Assembly: GCA_020636405.1 (NCBI GenBank)
Contig: JACJXW010000007.1
Coordinates: 372,001-436,000 of the forward strand
Direction of reading: 5' to 3'
Length of the DNA: 64,000 bases
Source: Lewinellaceae bacterium
GTDB taxonomy: Bacteria > Bacteroidota > Bacteroidia > Chitinophagales > Saprospiraceae
A model generated the notes under the pieces. It did no database searches, was not told the DNA's origin, and saw only the letters and a list, made by a program, of their open reading frames with translations. This document shows, piece by piece, positions 1 through 8,843 of the stretch; positions within the stretch are counted from its first letter, which is position 1, and each line of letters begins with the position of its first letter. The translations under genes were made by a program, and so were the position numbers.

Positions 1-857
1 CGCCCGGCAAAGCCCTCAATGGGCACGCCCTCATTGAGCACATTGTGTGGATAATCAAAAGACCAGAGCCAATCGGGCAGGAACCACCACCCAGGCTGAG
101 GCAGAGTATTGACGATACCCCAGTCTCCGTCGCCAGCCAGATGGCAGCCCAGGCGGCCAACGCCATAGGCAATGATGAGCGCCGGCGCAACAGCATCAAG
201 CACGGGCAATACGGGGATTTTTTTGAGTCGCAGGTACAAGGTGACTGCCAGAAAGCCAAAAATGAGGCCGCCGTAAATGGCCAGGCCACCACCGGAAAAG
301 ATCGTCCCAACGGGGTCCCGGAGCAGGGCCGGAATATCTTCAACAATGGCAAAAACCTTCGCGCCGACTACCCCGGAGATGGCCGCGATCATGGTGATGT
401 CGCCTATGCGGTCGTGCGGATAAACATCCTTTATCACTACCCGGGGCTTAGGCAGCGCTTTCTTTTTAGCTTCCAAATACCGCCCGCCGGCAAAAATGGC
501 CGCCAGGCCAATACCTGCCCACCAGGTTCCATCCAGGGAAAGCAGCACTTCGGCAGCGTCCTGTTTGAGCCGCTCCATTTGCTGAACGGCGTAAAAGCCT
601 TTATAGCCCAGGACAAACCCCCAGAGCGCATTGGAGACCAGTTCTCCCGGCCCGGCCGGCTTGCCGTACTCGTACTTCACTTTATCCGGATGGAATATCC
701 CCTTCTCCGCCCGGGCTTTCAACTCCCGGTACAGGATCATCGATGCCGATAGAATGGCAAGGACCAGCAGAAGGCCAAAGGTCTTGAAGATGGACAGCCA
801 ATTATCAATGGGCGTGCCGAACAGGTCGTGGAAAAGATAGGAGAGATCGGGGTACAT
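1..857 (-). CDS. lgt: Prolipoprotein diacylglyceryl transferase, 3' end cut by window edge
   Basis: Lgt moves a diacylglyceryl group from phosphatidylglycerol to the lipobox cysteine of prolipoproteins at the inner membrane. Translation from the ATG at 857 gives 285 residues beginning MYPDLSYLFHDLFG, with no stop before position 1. Several hydrophobic segments are visible. Key motifs are a glycine-rich GGGLAIYGGLIFGF stretch and GRLGCHLAGDGDWG near the edge, which matches the Lgt signature GRxGNFxNGE in layout; here His replaces the Phe/Asn region, as in other Bacteroidota-type Lgt proteins (from memory). It lies 126 bases downstream of mtaB on the same strand, separated by an AT-rich repeat. 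The family call is firm; completeness cannot be judged. Confidence 0.9.
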   Translation of the reverse strand, partial: MYPDLSYLFHDLFGTPIDNWLSIFKTFGLLLVLAILSASMILYRELKARAEKGIFHPDKVKYEYGKPAGPGELVSNALWGFVLGYKGFYAVQQMERLKQDAAEVLLSLDGTWWAGIGLAAIFAGGRYLEAKKKALPKPRVVIKDVYPHDRIGDITMIAAISGVVGAKVFAIVEDIPALLRDPVGTIFSGGGLAIYGGLIFGFLAVTLYLRLKKIPVLPVLDAVAPALIIAYGVGRLGCHLAGDGDWGIVNTLPQPGWWFLPDWLWSFDYPHNVLNEGVPIEGFAG

Positions 858-861
858 ATAT

Positions 862-982
862 GGATCTGCGATTTTTGATTTTGGATTTGCGATTTTTGAT
901 TTATCTCCGGCGAGCCCAAATGGTGTGACGGTGCTTAATGGCAGCATCGCACATTGCTAATCGAACATCAAAAATCAAAAAT
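862..982. repeat. AT-rich direct and inverted repeats between mtaB and lgt
   Basis: GCGATTTTTGATTT occurs twice, at 868-881 and 889-902 (21-base period). A reverse-complement partner, AAATCAAAAAT, lies at 972-982, so the stretch can fold as a long imperfect hairpin. The segment from about 945 to 982 (ATCGCAC, then AACATCAAAAATCA, then TTTT) closely resembles 59139-59177 elsewhere in the window, which suggests a dispersed repeat family rather than local noise. Confidence 0.6.
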
Positions 983-983
983 T

Positions 984-2333
984 TTATACGGCCACGCCCG
1001 ACAACGCCACCTCTACCTGCCCTCTGTCATTGATCCGGTGCAAGTTTACCGGGGACAGGGTATTCAGCAACTCTTCCCGAAGCGGGGCATCGATGCGGAT
1101 GTAGTTTTCTGTAAAACCCGACATTCTTCCCTTTTCCTTGCTTTGTTCAAAGAGCACCTCCCGCAGCTGCCCCAGGTGTTGCTCGTAAAAGTACCGGCGC
1201 TTCTTCTCACTAAGAATGGTGAGCATCTGATTGCGGCGGCGGCGCTCTTCCACATCCACTTCCCCATCCATTTCAATGGCGGGTGTATTGGGGCGTTCCG
1301 AATACGTGAACACATGCAGGTAGCTGACGTCCAGCTCATTGATAAAACGGTAGGTTTCCAGAAAATCTTCCTCCGTTTCACCCGGGAAACCGACGATCAC
1401 ATCCACGCCGATGCAGGCATGGGGCATCAGTTCCTTTATCTTCGCAACGCGCTCGGCGTACAACTCGCGCAGGTAACGGCGGCGCATCTGTCGCAGTTGC
1501 TTGTTATTTCCCGACTGAAGGGGCATATGGAAGTGCGGCACGAACCGCTGCGATTGTGCAACGAACTCGATGACTTCATCGGTACACAGGTTCGGTTCAA
1601 TAGAGGAGATGCGGAAACGATCGATGCCCTCCACTTTGTCCAGTTCCCGGATAAGGTCGATAAAAAGAGCCTCTTTTTTGGGCCTTACCCCTTCAATAAC
1701 TTCGGTACCGTTGCCGAAGTCTCCGATGTTCACCCCGGTGAGTACGATCTCCTTCACCCCTCTTTGAGCAATACTTTGGGCATTGGCCACAACATTTTCA
1801 ATCGTATCGCTACGGCTGCGGCCCCGAGCCATGGGAATAGTGCAGAAGGTACATTTGTAATCGCAACCGTCCTGTACTTTAAGGAAGGAACGCGTGCGGT
1901 CGCCAAAAGAAAAGGCATTTACAAAATCTCTGGCTTCCGATACTTCCCCGGCGCGGACCATGCCTTTGCCCGGCGCTTTGCTCAGCTCGTCGACATAGTC
2001 CAGAATGCGGAACTTTTCGGCAGCCCCCAGCACGAGGTCAACCCCCTCGATCGAGGCAATCTCCTCCGGCTTCAACTGTGCATAACAGCCCACCACGACC
2101 ACCTTGGCCTCAGGAGCGTATTTCAATGCCCTGCGCACGATCTGCCGGCACTTGCGGTCGGCAAAATCCGTCACCGAACAGGTATTGACGACGTAAATGT
2201 CCGCTCCGGCTTTGAAGTCCACCTCGGTATAGCCGGCGTCCTCGAAGAGCCGCCCGATGGAAGAAGTCTCGGAGTAGTTGAGCTTGCAACCCAGTGTATA
2301 AAATGCAACCGTACGTGGTGTCGCCATTGCCAA
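984..2333 (-). CDS. mtaB: tRNA t6A37 methylthiotransferase MtaB (radical SAM)
   Basis: This enzyme converts N6-threonylcarbamoyladenosine at tRNA position 37 to its 2-methylthio form. The N-terminal UPF0004 domain has the three cluster cysteines in TLGCKLNYSE (about residue 15), NTCSVTDFAD (about 51) and VVGCYAQLKP (about 82). The radical SAM motif CDYKCTFCTIP (Cx3Cx2C) sits near residues 153-163, and a C-terminal TRAM-like region ends the protein. The LGCKxN form and the length of 449 residues fit MtaB better than MiaB or RimO. The start MAMATPR at 2333 was kept; an in-frame ATG two codons later is equally possible. It is followed by lgt on the same strand. Confidence 0.92.
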   Translation of the reverse strand: MAMATPRTVAFYTLGCKLNYSETSSIGRLFEDAGYTEVDFKAGADIYVVNTCSVTDFADRKCRQIVRRALKYAPEAKVVVVGCYAQLKPEEIASIEGVDLVLGAAEKFRILDYVDELSKAPGKGMVRAGEVSEARDFVNAFSFGDRTRSFLKVQDGCDYKCTFCTIPMARGRSRSDTIENVVANAQSIAQRGVKEIVLTGVNIGDFGNGTEVIEGVRPKKEALFIDLIRELDKVEGIDRFRISSIEPNLCTDEVIEFVAQSQRFVPHFHMPLQSGNNKQLRQMRRRYLRELYAERVAKIKELMPHACIGVDVIVGFPGETEEDFLETYRFINELDVSYLHVFTYSERPNTPAIEMDGEVDVEERRRRNQMLTILSEKKRRYFYEQHLGQLREVLFEQSKEKGRMSGFTENYIRIDAPLREELLNTLSPVNLHRINDRGQVEVALSGVAV

Positions 2334-2493
2334 TACTTATCTGAAAAGAATAGATCAAAATGTAATGTCTAGTAACAGTGGAAACGGAAATAGAGTTGCA
2401 CCGCTCCCAAAGGAAGTGCAAAGATAGGGAATTCGTGCCTGCCGACAAATTCTATGAATAATGTCGCACGCACGCACACCAACTGCGGAGTTA

Positions 2494-5400
2494 TCAGAAA
2501 TCCATACCCAGTGAAATGTACAACTTCGGGTCCTGCACCCGACGGGTCTCTACCCCCCACGCATAATCTACCCGGACGAGATAGCCGAAGAGCACCGCCC
2601 GTGCCCCAACGCCATAACCGGCGACCACCGGGTCGCGGAAGTAGTTGACTTTCACCGTGATCAGGTCTCCGTTATTGACAATTGAGGTATTCAGCGGGTT
2701 ATCCGTGCTGAAGGGGTCGCGGCCCTCCCAGGCAGTTCCCAGGTCGAAGAAACCTACCATCTGGAAGTTGCGGAAGAAGGGCGAACGAATGCGCTTTGAG
2801 AAATACTTGAAAATGGGGATACGCGCCTCTGCATTCATCAGCAGATAGGAATTGCCATTGCGAATGTTGAGGTCGAAGCCCCGCATATTGGTAGCGATGG
2901 TCTGATAGGCGAAGTCCGGGCTCTGAGGACTGGGTATTTCCTGATTGAAACTGGTGAAAAGCCAGTTGTCTACCCCTCCCAGATAATAGAGGATCTTCTC
3001 CGAACCAAAGGAGGTAGCGCCTGCCATTCGGACCGCGAAAACGGAGTGTTTGAGCATGCGTTGATAATGGCGGGCATCGAACCCCAGAATGGTCATAAAG
3101 CCGTCGTTCAGGCTGAGGGAAACGCCGTTATCAATGTCCAGGTTGAAACGTTTTACTACTTCGGCAAATGCCTTATAGCGGGTGCCGTTTTTGAGGTTCA
3201 GGGCCACATCGAGGGTATTGTCAAAGACGTATTCCAGCTTTATACCTGCGCGCTCCTCCGTCCGGCTGGGCGTATTGAAGGTAGGCAGGTCGGTGGCCAG
3301 CTGCGTGGTGCGGTCGCGGCGCAATGTACCGGTCGCCCGCAGGCTGCGGAAAATATCAAGAGGGTAACGCACACCTGCCTGTCCGAGCACGACATTCACC
3401 TCGCGCCGGTTGGGGACGAAGGTCTGGCTTTCGCCGGAAAAGCGCTGGTTTCGGCGGTACACGGAGAACTGCTTATCCAGGCGGTTTTTCTTATCTTTAA
3501 AGACCAGGAAATACTCGCTGCCATTAAAGGTTGTCGGAACACGAACCCCTCCCTCAAACTCATAGTCCTCGAACAGGTCTTTGAAATTGCCTTTCAGCAA
3601 TATACCCGGAGGCGGATAATTGAACTCGACAGGGTTGGCGGCAAAACTGTTCAATCCGTCGAAAAGAAGGCTGTTGTCCAGCTGAGTCGTCACGTAATCG
3701 GTACGAAACTGCAACCGGTAGGGCGTGATCGCTCCCGGGCGAAACTTGTAGACCCCCTTTCCTTCCTGTTTACTGGCTAAAGGAACGATATTCCGCACCC
3801 CGGTAATGGCCGGCGCCTTTTCTTCAGCCGGTTCTTTTTCTTCCTCGACAATGATAACCTTTGCAGGCGCCGGTTCTTCATCATCAAACTCGCTCTGGAA
3901 GAGATAATTGTCAATGTCTACCTTACCGGTATCCCGCCTTGCCGGCTCCACCCTGACTTCATCGGTGGTCACTTCCTTTACCTCGTTCAGGACGGTAGTT
4001 GCCGGATCGGCAGTATCGGAAGGATCGATGAATATGGCTTTTCCGGGCTCTACGTTACGCTTGTCGTGGTAACGGGTATGCGACAGGCTGACGGTAGAGT
4101 CCGGATACATTTTCCGGACGAAAACCTGATGGCGGCCATCGCGGTAGATCAGCTCGGCGACCCTGTCCACTTTGGGCGCCGTGGATTGAGAAAGGATATT
4201 CCTATCGTAATTGGAATTGACATGAGTAACCGCCCGCTGCTTGATGACCGGCTCGATCAGTATCGTATCGATCAGGGCCGTGTCCAGGGATTCCAGGGTG
4301 GAGTCGATGTGCAGGCGTATCTCGGTTTCATCTTCCAGTTTGATGATCTGGTCATAGTGGTGAATATAGTCTTCCAGGTATCCCATCTCCCGGTTGTAAA
4401 CGCCGCCGCGGTCACTGAGATAGGAAAACCAGGTGGTGTCTACTGCTGCCGGCGACCGCTCATTCGCATAAGGGGTGCGGGTCACTCTGACCAGCTCCTG
4501 GGAACGGCTCTCGAGGTCGTAGTAAAAGATATCATAGGTGTTGATGGGCAGGATGGAATCCAGCCGCTCCCGCTCCATCAGGGAGTCCTGGCGGTTGGAC
4601 GCAAACAGGATGCCTTTGCGGTTGCCCACTTGCACATAAGCAGGGTCGAGGTCATCCCAGAAATCATCCGTAATGCGTTGAGTTTGCCGGGTATTGGTGT
4701 AGTACAAAAAGATGTCGGAAATGCCGCGCACAGCAGCCGAGAAGACCAGGGAAATGGGGTTGATGTACTCCATGGTATACACCCGGTGATATTCGGTCGA
4801 CAGATCTTCCACCGTCGATTTTTTGGTGTAGATGTCATAGATCATCAGCCTGGGGATATCCCGGCGTTCGTAAAGGATGGCCACTTGTTGGTTATTGGGA
4901 TTCCAGGCCAACAGTGGGTAGTTGTAGTCCGTAGCCTGGAAGGCATTGCGAAATCCGCCCTTGAAGATCACCTCCCTTTCGCCGGTGGCTATATTCTGAA
5001 TAAAGACCCTATACTTGCCGATCTCGTTGGTGACATATACCACCTTTGTGCCGTCGGGGCTCAATTTCAGCTCTGTAATGGGCAGTTTGCGCTTGTTCTT
5101 GATCTCCAGAGGCTGGCCGTCAGGAGCATTGCGGCTGGCTACTTCAGCGGCATATCTTTTGCGGTAGAAGACAGCCCAGCTGTCTCCTACCATTTCGTAG
5201 GGACTTCCCAATACATAGAGAAAGCCGCTCTCGATACTGCGGTTGATGCGGGTCAGGTAAAGCAGGTTGGAAACCGTTGACCTGCCATAGTTCTCCCCAA
5301 TGAAATACCAGAGAGAATGGCCCGCCAGCTGAGGGTCTTGCTCTGCCAGGGCTTCAAAGCCTTCGAAGTCCTCGCTCAGGATATAATCCCGCAGGCGGTT

Positions 5401-5967
5401 GTCCAGTTCGGTATTCCAGGTTTCTCCAACGTAGGACACCAGGCCTTCCTTGAACCATTCAGGCAGGTTCATCATCACGGCGTTTTGAACGATCTCCTGG
5501 AGATTGGACCCGAAAAGCATGGCGTTGAGATAGACTGACGCGATCCCTTCGCGGACCTGCTTGCGCAGGTTATTGTGGTCGCCATTGAAATAGACAAAAA
5601 CTTTATTGCCAACGATCTTCGTCTGCCCGCCGGTATTGTTAAAGGTCTCTTCACTGCCAATATTGCTCTGCTTGAGGTCGGTCAGGTCGGTATATACAAT
5701 GATCTGGATCTTTTCATTGATGCGGTGCTCCAGGATATTCTGGATGTACTTGAAATCATATTCCGCCAGTTGTACCACCGACTGGCCCACAAACCGGCCC
5801 TCACCGTACCAGTAAGTGATGAAATTGTCGCTTTCATACTGCGACCATTCCGAAAAGTCCTGGTGGTACTGGACGCGGTTCTTACCAAATTCGACCTGTG
5901 TAGTCCCCTGCGCCAATAAGGCCAAAGCGGGAAAACAAAAAAGGAAGGTGTATATTAGTTTCTGCAT
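2494..5967 (-). CDS. Exported PD40 beta-propeller protein with C-terminal outer-membrane barrel
   Basis: This is an outer-membrane protein of 1157 residues. A signal peptide (about residues 1-20, ending LALLAQ) leads to an N-terminal domain that resembles MA-type metallopeptidases (LPEWFKEGLVSYVGE at about 167-181). The position where HExxH would be expected reads REGIASV, so activity is probably lost. Residues about 290-600 contain TolB/PD40-like propeller repeats (ITELKLSPDGTKVVYV, GILFASNRQDSL). A charged Glu/Pro-rich linker at about 690-740 precedes a surface-antigen (Omp85-like) barrel that ends in LYISLGMDF with a terminal Phe, as in barrels inserted by BAM. The protein could tether a periplasmic or extracellular propeller to the outer membrane. 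Substrate and partners are unknown. It is the first gene of a minus-strand run with mtaB and lgt (161-base gap). Confidence 0.8.
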   Translation of the reverse strand: MQKLIYTFLFCFPALALLAQGTTQVEFGKNRVQYHQDFSEWSQYESDNFITYWYGEGRFVGQSVVQLAEYDFKYIQNILEHRINEKIQIIVYTDLTDLKQSNIGSEETFNNTGGQTKIVGNKVFVYFNGDHNNLRKQVREGIASVYLNAMLFGSNLQEIVQNAVMMNLPEWFKEGLVSYVGETWNTELDNRLRDYILSEDFEGFEALAEQDPQLAGHSLWYFIGENYGRSTVSNLLYLTRINRSIESGFLYVLGSPYEMVGDSWAVFYRKRYAAEVASRNAPDGQPLEIKNKRKLPITELKLSPDGTKVVYVTNEIGKYRVFIQNIATGEREVIFKGGFRNAFQATDYNYPLLAWNPNNQQVAILYERRDIPRLMIYDIYTKKSTVEDLSTEYHRVYTMEYINPISLVFSAAVRGISDIFLYYTNTRQTQRITDDFWDDLDPAYVQVGNRKGILFASNRQDSLMERERLDSILPINTYDIFYYDLESRSQELVRVTRTPYANERSPAAVDTTWFSYLSDRGGVYNREMGYLEDYIHHYDQIIKLEDETEIRLHIDSTLESLDTALIDTILIEPVIKQRAVTHVNSNYDRNILSQSTAPKVDRVAELIYRDGRHQVFVRKMYPDSTVSLSHTRYHDKRNVEPGKAIFIDPSDTADPATTVLNEVKEVTTDEVRVEPARRDTGKVDIDNYLFQSEFDDEEPAPAKVIIVEEEKEPAEEKAPAITGVRNIVPLASKQEGKGVYKFRPGAITPYRLQFRTDYVTTQLDNSLLFDGLNSFAANPVEFNYPPPGILLKGNFKDLFEDYEFEGGVRVPTTFNGSEYFLVFKDKKNRLDKQFSVYRRNQRFSGESQTFVPNRREVNVVLGQAGVRYPLDIFRSLRATGTLRRDRTTQLATDLPTFNTPSRTEERAGIKLEYVFDNTLDVALNLKNGTRYKAFAEVVKRFNLDIDNGVSLSLNDGFMTILGFDARHYQRMLKHSVFAVRMAGATSFGSEKILYYLGGVDNWLFTSFNQEIPSPQSPDFAYQTIATNMRGFDLNIRNGNSYLLMNAEARIPIFKYFSKRIRSPFFRNFQMVGFFDLGTAWEGRDPFSTDNPLNTSIVNNGDLITVKVNYFRDPVVAGYGVGARAVLFGYLVRVDYAWGVETRRVQDPKLYISLGMDF

Positions 5968-6195
5968 ATCCGGCGTACTACGATTATCTTAAAGGAAGAC
6001 AGAAAAAAGGGCTGATCGGTTTATCCCTCACCGGTATTATTCTAAAAAACATACCAGCGGACTCCCTATCAGAACGCCAAATCCTGTCTTTTCATTACTT
6101 ACTTGTTCAATATATCATTTTTGTTACAGCTCCGCTACAGGGTTTACGTGGAATTTTTCGAAAAGCTTCGAAATGTCCGTACTTTGCAAATAAAA

Positions 6196-6846
6196 ATGGC
6201 GCAAGTACTAAAACTGACATTCAATCCTTTTCAGGAAAACACTTACGTCGTCTTCGACGAGAGCGGTGAGTGCGTCATTTTCGACCCGGGATGCTATACG
6301 ACAGAGGAGAAACAACTCCTGGTGAAGGAAATCGAAAGAAAAGGATTGCGGCCGGTGCGGCTCATCAACACGCACTGCCATATCGACCACGTATTCGGCA
6401 ACCAGTTCGTCGCCGATCATTATGGCCTGGGCCTGGAGATCCATTCCGGTGAACTGCCGGTGCTGAAGGCCGCGCCCCAGTCTGCCCTGTTCTTTGGCCT
6501 GTCCAGTACCGGCCCCCTCTCTCCCGAGCCGGAAAAGTTCATCGAAGAAGGAGACACGGTCGAGTTCGGCCAGACCAAGCTGAAGGCCATCCTGACGCCC
6601 GGCCACTCGCCGGCCAGCCTCTCGTTTTTTTGTGAGGACAGCCGCTTCGTCATCGCCGGCGATGTGCTCTTTTACGGCAGCATCGGCCGCACCGACCTGC
6701 CAGGAGGCGATTTCCGAACACTGATCAACAGCATTGTGCAAAAGTTATTCCCCCTCGGCGATGATGTGGTGGTCTATTCGGGGCATGGCCCGGATACGAA
6801 CATTGGTTATGAACGGATGCATAATCCGTTTTTGACGGGGAGGTAG
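6196..6846 (+). CDS. MBL-fold metallo-hydrolase, glyoxalase II-like
   Basis: This is a 216-residue metallo-beta-lactamase-fold hydrolase of the short hydroxyacylglutathione-hydrolase-like type common in Bacteroidota. The metal-binding set is visible: THCHIDH at about residues 59-65, PGHSPASL at about 136, AGDVLFYGSIGR at about 156 and SGHGPDT at about 195. The start at 6196 (MAQVLKLTFNPFQENTYV) was preferred over an in-frame ATG 93 bases upstream because family members begin with this strand, and the extra residues look non-coding. A TACTTTGC box just upstream (6179-6186) is an imperfect -7 element. The likely substrate is a thioester; true specificity is not readable. Confidence 0.85.
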   Translation: MAQVLKLTFNPFQENTYVVFDESGECVIFDPGCYTTEEKQLLVKEIERKGLRPVRLINTHCHIDHVFGNQFVADHYGLGLEIHSGELPVLKAAPQSALFFGLSSTGPLSPEPEKFIEEGDTVEFGQTKLKAILTPGHSPASLSFFCEDSRFVIAGDVLFYGSIGRTDLPGGDFRTLINSIVQKLFPLGDDVVVYSGHGPDTNIGYERMHNPFLTGR

Positions 6847-6880
6847 GGAACGTTTAAAAAATCACCTTACCGGTGGCACA

Positions 6881-7069
6881 AGTGAGCAGGAGACTTCCCG
6901 CTTACGCCGTGCTACAGCGGGCGGAGAAAGTTCTCCTGCTCACTTAGCGAAGTTACCCCTTTTTTCGGCCAAAAACAGGGACAACCCGCCGCTTCATTTC
7001 ACCGGGTAAATTGAGCAAGAAAAAAGCTAATTTCGGTGCAGTCGGCTGGTTTTTAGTTTGTTATGGGGT
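6881..7069 (+). repeat. Dispersed intergenic repeat, copy 1, with terminal hairpin
   Basis: It begins with AGTGAGCAGGAGA (6881-6893), whose reverse complement is at 6932-6944. A nested CCCGCT/AGCGGG stem lies inside the loop. The following 120 or so bases match the reverse complement of 38644-38766 with about 13 hand-counted mismatches. Copy 2 lacks the nested stem. No open frame spans both copies, so a REP- or MITE-like element or a structured RNA is more likely than a gene. Confidence 0.75.
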
Positions 7070-7076
7070 TTCTGAG

Positions 7077-7180
7077 TTTCTGAGTTCCTCCCAACGTCCC
7101 CACGCCCCCACGTTCTAACGTTCTAGCGTTTCTGGGTTCCTCCCAACGTCCCAACGTCCCAACTTTCTAACGTTCCAGGG
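7077..7180. repeat. Imperfect tandem repeat, two units of about 52 bases
   Basis: Two copies start at 7077 and 7129, each opening TTTCTGRGTTCCTCCCAACG and continuing with CCCAACGTCCC/ACGTTCTAACGTT-like words. The tract lies just downstream of the 3' end of the T9SS cargo gene and next to dispersed repeat copy 1, making this intergenic stretch a repeat cluster. Confidence 0.6.
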
Positions 7181-7197
7181 TTCCGCCTTCCCCCTCA

Positions 7198-7317
7198 TTA
7201 CCTCCGCACCACCACCTTTTCCACCCAACTCCCCGCCCCCATCCGCACCTGCAAGAAGTACACCCCCTCCGGCAGCCCACTCAGGCTCAGCTCCATTTGC
7301 CGCTCCACCGGGCGCTA
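7198..7317 (-). pseudogene. Detached end of T9SS type A sorting domain, downstream of in-frame TAG
   Basis: After the TAG at 7315-7317 the same frame stays open for 38 codons to a TAA at 7198-7200. It reads RPVERQMELSLSGLPEGVYF, then LQVRMGAGSWVEKVVVRR. This is the expected second half of a type A sorting domain: the G-x-Y-x-(V/L) strand, then a final basic strand with Lys/Arg. The reading frame is unchanged, so a single base substitution (for example CAG to TAG) or a sequencing error explains the break. Confidence 0.75.
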
Positions 7318-8721
7318 CTGCCGCCACACTTCCCGCCCGCCCGCGTCGTACAGGTGGAGGTGGGCCTCCCGCCCTGGCGGCGCCCCCGCCCAGGCCAGCG
7401 TGAGCGGCCCGGCAGTGGGGTTGGGGAACAGGGACAGCGAGGCCTGCTCCGGCGAAGCAAAGCCCTCTACTGCCGATACCACCGAGCAAAGCGTATCCAG
7501 GCAGCCGTCCGGCGTTACTTTCACCAGCCAGATGTGCCGTTGGTTGCCCTTGTTCACCTCGCCGGCGGCTACTATACTGCCGCTGGACAGCTCGCCCACG
7601 CCGGACAGCGCCCCTACATCGTATTCCGATGCCGGCAGGAAGGGCGCTTCGGGCAAGGCCTCCCAGAGGCTATCGCCCTGAGGGGAGAATTTGTACAGCC
7701 AGCCCGTGCGGCGGCGCGGCTCGCTGCCGGGCGGGTTGGCGCTCTCGCCAGCGCCGATGTAGTTGCCGTCGGAGAGGGGCTCCAGGTCCCAGAATGTAAT
7801 ATCCGTCCCGAGCCGGTGCACGTAGCTGAAATGGCGCACCCATTCGACCTGGAAATTGGAGTCCAGTTTGGCCAGAGTGGGCTGCACGTAGCTGGTTTCG
7901 TTGATGACTTCGGTTAAATAAAGGCCAAAAGTAATGAGCCCGCCACCAGGGGTAGTAAGGATCTTTCTGGCAAAGCCAACCTCTGGCCCTACTTCAGATT
8001 GCCAGGAACGAACAACATTTCCATTCAAGTCAATATATTTTAAAGAAGATGACCCAGTATTTGGGTCATTTGCATCAACAATAGTACTGAAACCTACAAA
8101 GAGCGTGTCGTTTACTTTAACCATATCATTGAATACATCTCCAACTTCATACTCTCCATAGTACTTAAACCAAACCGTATTTCCCTGTTGATCTACCCTT
8201 CTGGCAAAAGCGTCATTTTTGTAGTTGGGGCGTTGTATACTCCCGCTCAATAGATACCCGTCCTCGAGCTCAATAGGCGCATTATACCGGTAGTGACTGC
8301 GGTTTACTGTATCCAGGTACTCTTTAATGAATTCCACCTCAAAATCATGGCCTACCTTGATCAGCCAGGCGGCGTCGCCATGGGTGGGGGCGGCGGTCAT
8401 GATGTAGCCGCCGTCGCGGGTTTTGGCGATCTTGCCCCAATGGTAATCAATGAAAAGGGGCTCTCCCTGTGGGTCAAGTATCATTTTAGAAAACAGATGG
8501 TTGCCCGAGGAATCGAACTTCGATAGCAAAAGCCCCTGTTGTGGGATAGAGTTATTGGAGAAGCCCAATCCATAGCCAATGATCGTATCGTTATCCACGA
8601 TCATATCCCGGAAGTGGTTTAAGGGATAGCCGAGATTTATTGCTGAGTTAAAGGGCTGGCAGTGAACACTCCACCAAAAGGGAGACAGAAAAAGCAGTAG
8701 GAAAAAGAGTGTACACTTCAT
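7315..8721 (-). CDS. Exported protein with truncated T9SS type A sorting domain
   Basis: This is a secreted protein of unknown function. The start at 8721 (MKCTLFFLLLFLSPFWWSVHC) was chosen because it opens a signal peptide; an upstream in-frame ATG at 8829 would bury that signal. The mature part has repeated SKFDSSGNHLFSK, RVDQQGNTVWFKYYG and YKFSPQGDSLWEAL blocks, typical of beta-propeller proteins of the 'T9SS, delta-60' kind. The C-terminus enters a type A sorting domain (SLSLFPNPTAGPLTLAW, then YDAGGREVWRQ) but stops at TAG. As annotated it has 468 residues and lacks the last sorting-domain strands, so secretion through T9SS should fail unless the stop is read through. See the remnant at 7198-7317. 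Confidence 0.8.
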   Translation of the reverse strand: MKCTLFFLLLFLSPFWWSVHCQPFNSAINLGYPLNHFRDMIVDNDTIIGYGLGFSNNSIPQQGLLLSKFDSSGNHLFSKMILDPQGEPLFIDYHWGKIAKTRDGGYIMTAAPTHGDAAWLIKVGHDFEVEFIKEYLDTVNRSHYRYNAPIELEDGYLLSGSIQRPNYKNDAFARRVDQQGNTVWFKYYGEYEVGDVFNDMVKVNDTLFVGFSTIVDANDPNTGSSSLKYIDLNGNVVRSWQSEVGPEVGFARKILTTPGGGLITFGLYLTEVINETSYVQPTLAKLDSNFQVEWVRHFSYVHRLGTDITFWDLEPLSDGNYIGAGESANPPGSEPRRRTGWLYKFSPQGDSLWEALPEAPFLPASEYDVGALSGVGELSSGSIVAAGEVNKGNQRHIWLVKVTPDGCLDTLCSVVSAVEGFASPEQASLSLFPNPTAGPLTLAWAGAPPGREAHLHLYDAGGREVWRQ

Positions 8722-8843
8722 GAGGTAAAGAGCAAGAGTTGAAATAGCGCGTTTTTCATGGAAATCAGGTTTTTGGGATGAGAAGATTTGGTAAGATAAG
8801 AAAAAAGGTGACTTATTACAATGTTGCACTGCTAAGAAGCGCT

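Noticed and set aside
954..2372. A 472-codon plus-strand frame opposite mtaB
   Set aside because: mtaB carries all radical SAM motifs on the other strand. The plus frame shows only antisense composition.
4066..5280. A 404-codon plus-strand frame opposite the PD40/barrel gene
   Set aside because: It is a shadow of the propeller coding region with no start context or domain.
6103..6195. N-terminal extension of the MBL hydrolase
   Set aside because: The 31 extra residues do not resemble the family start and cover the likely promoter.
7115..7489. A 124-codon minus-strand Gly/Ala-rich frame over the T9SS cargo 3' end
   Set aside because: Low-complexity translation of GC-rich sequence in a shifted frame. 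The T9SS reading is far more convincing.
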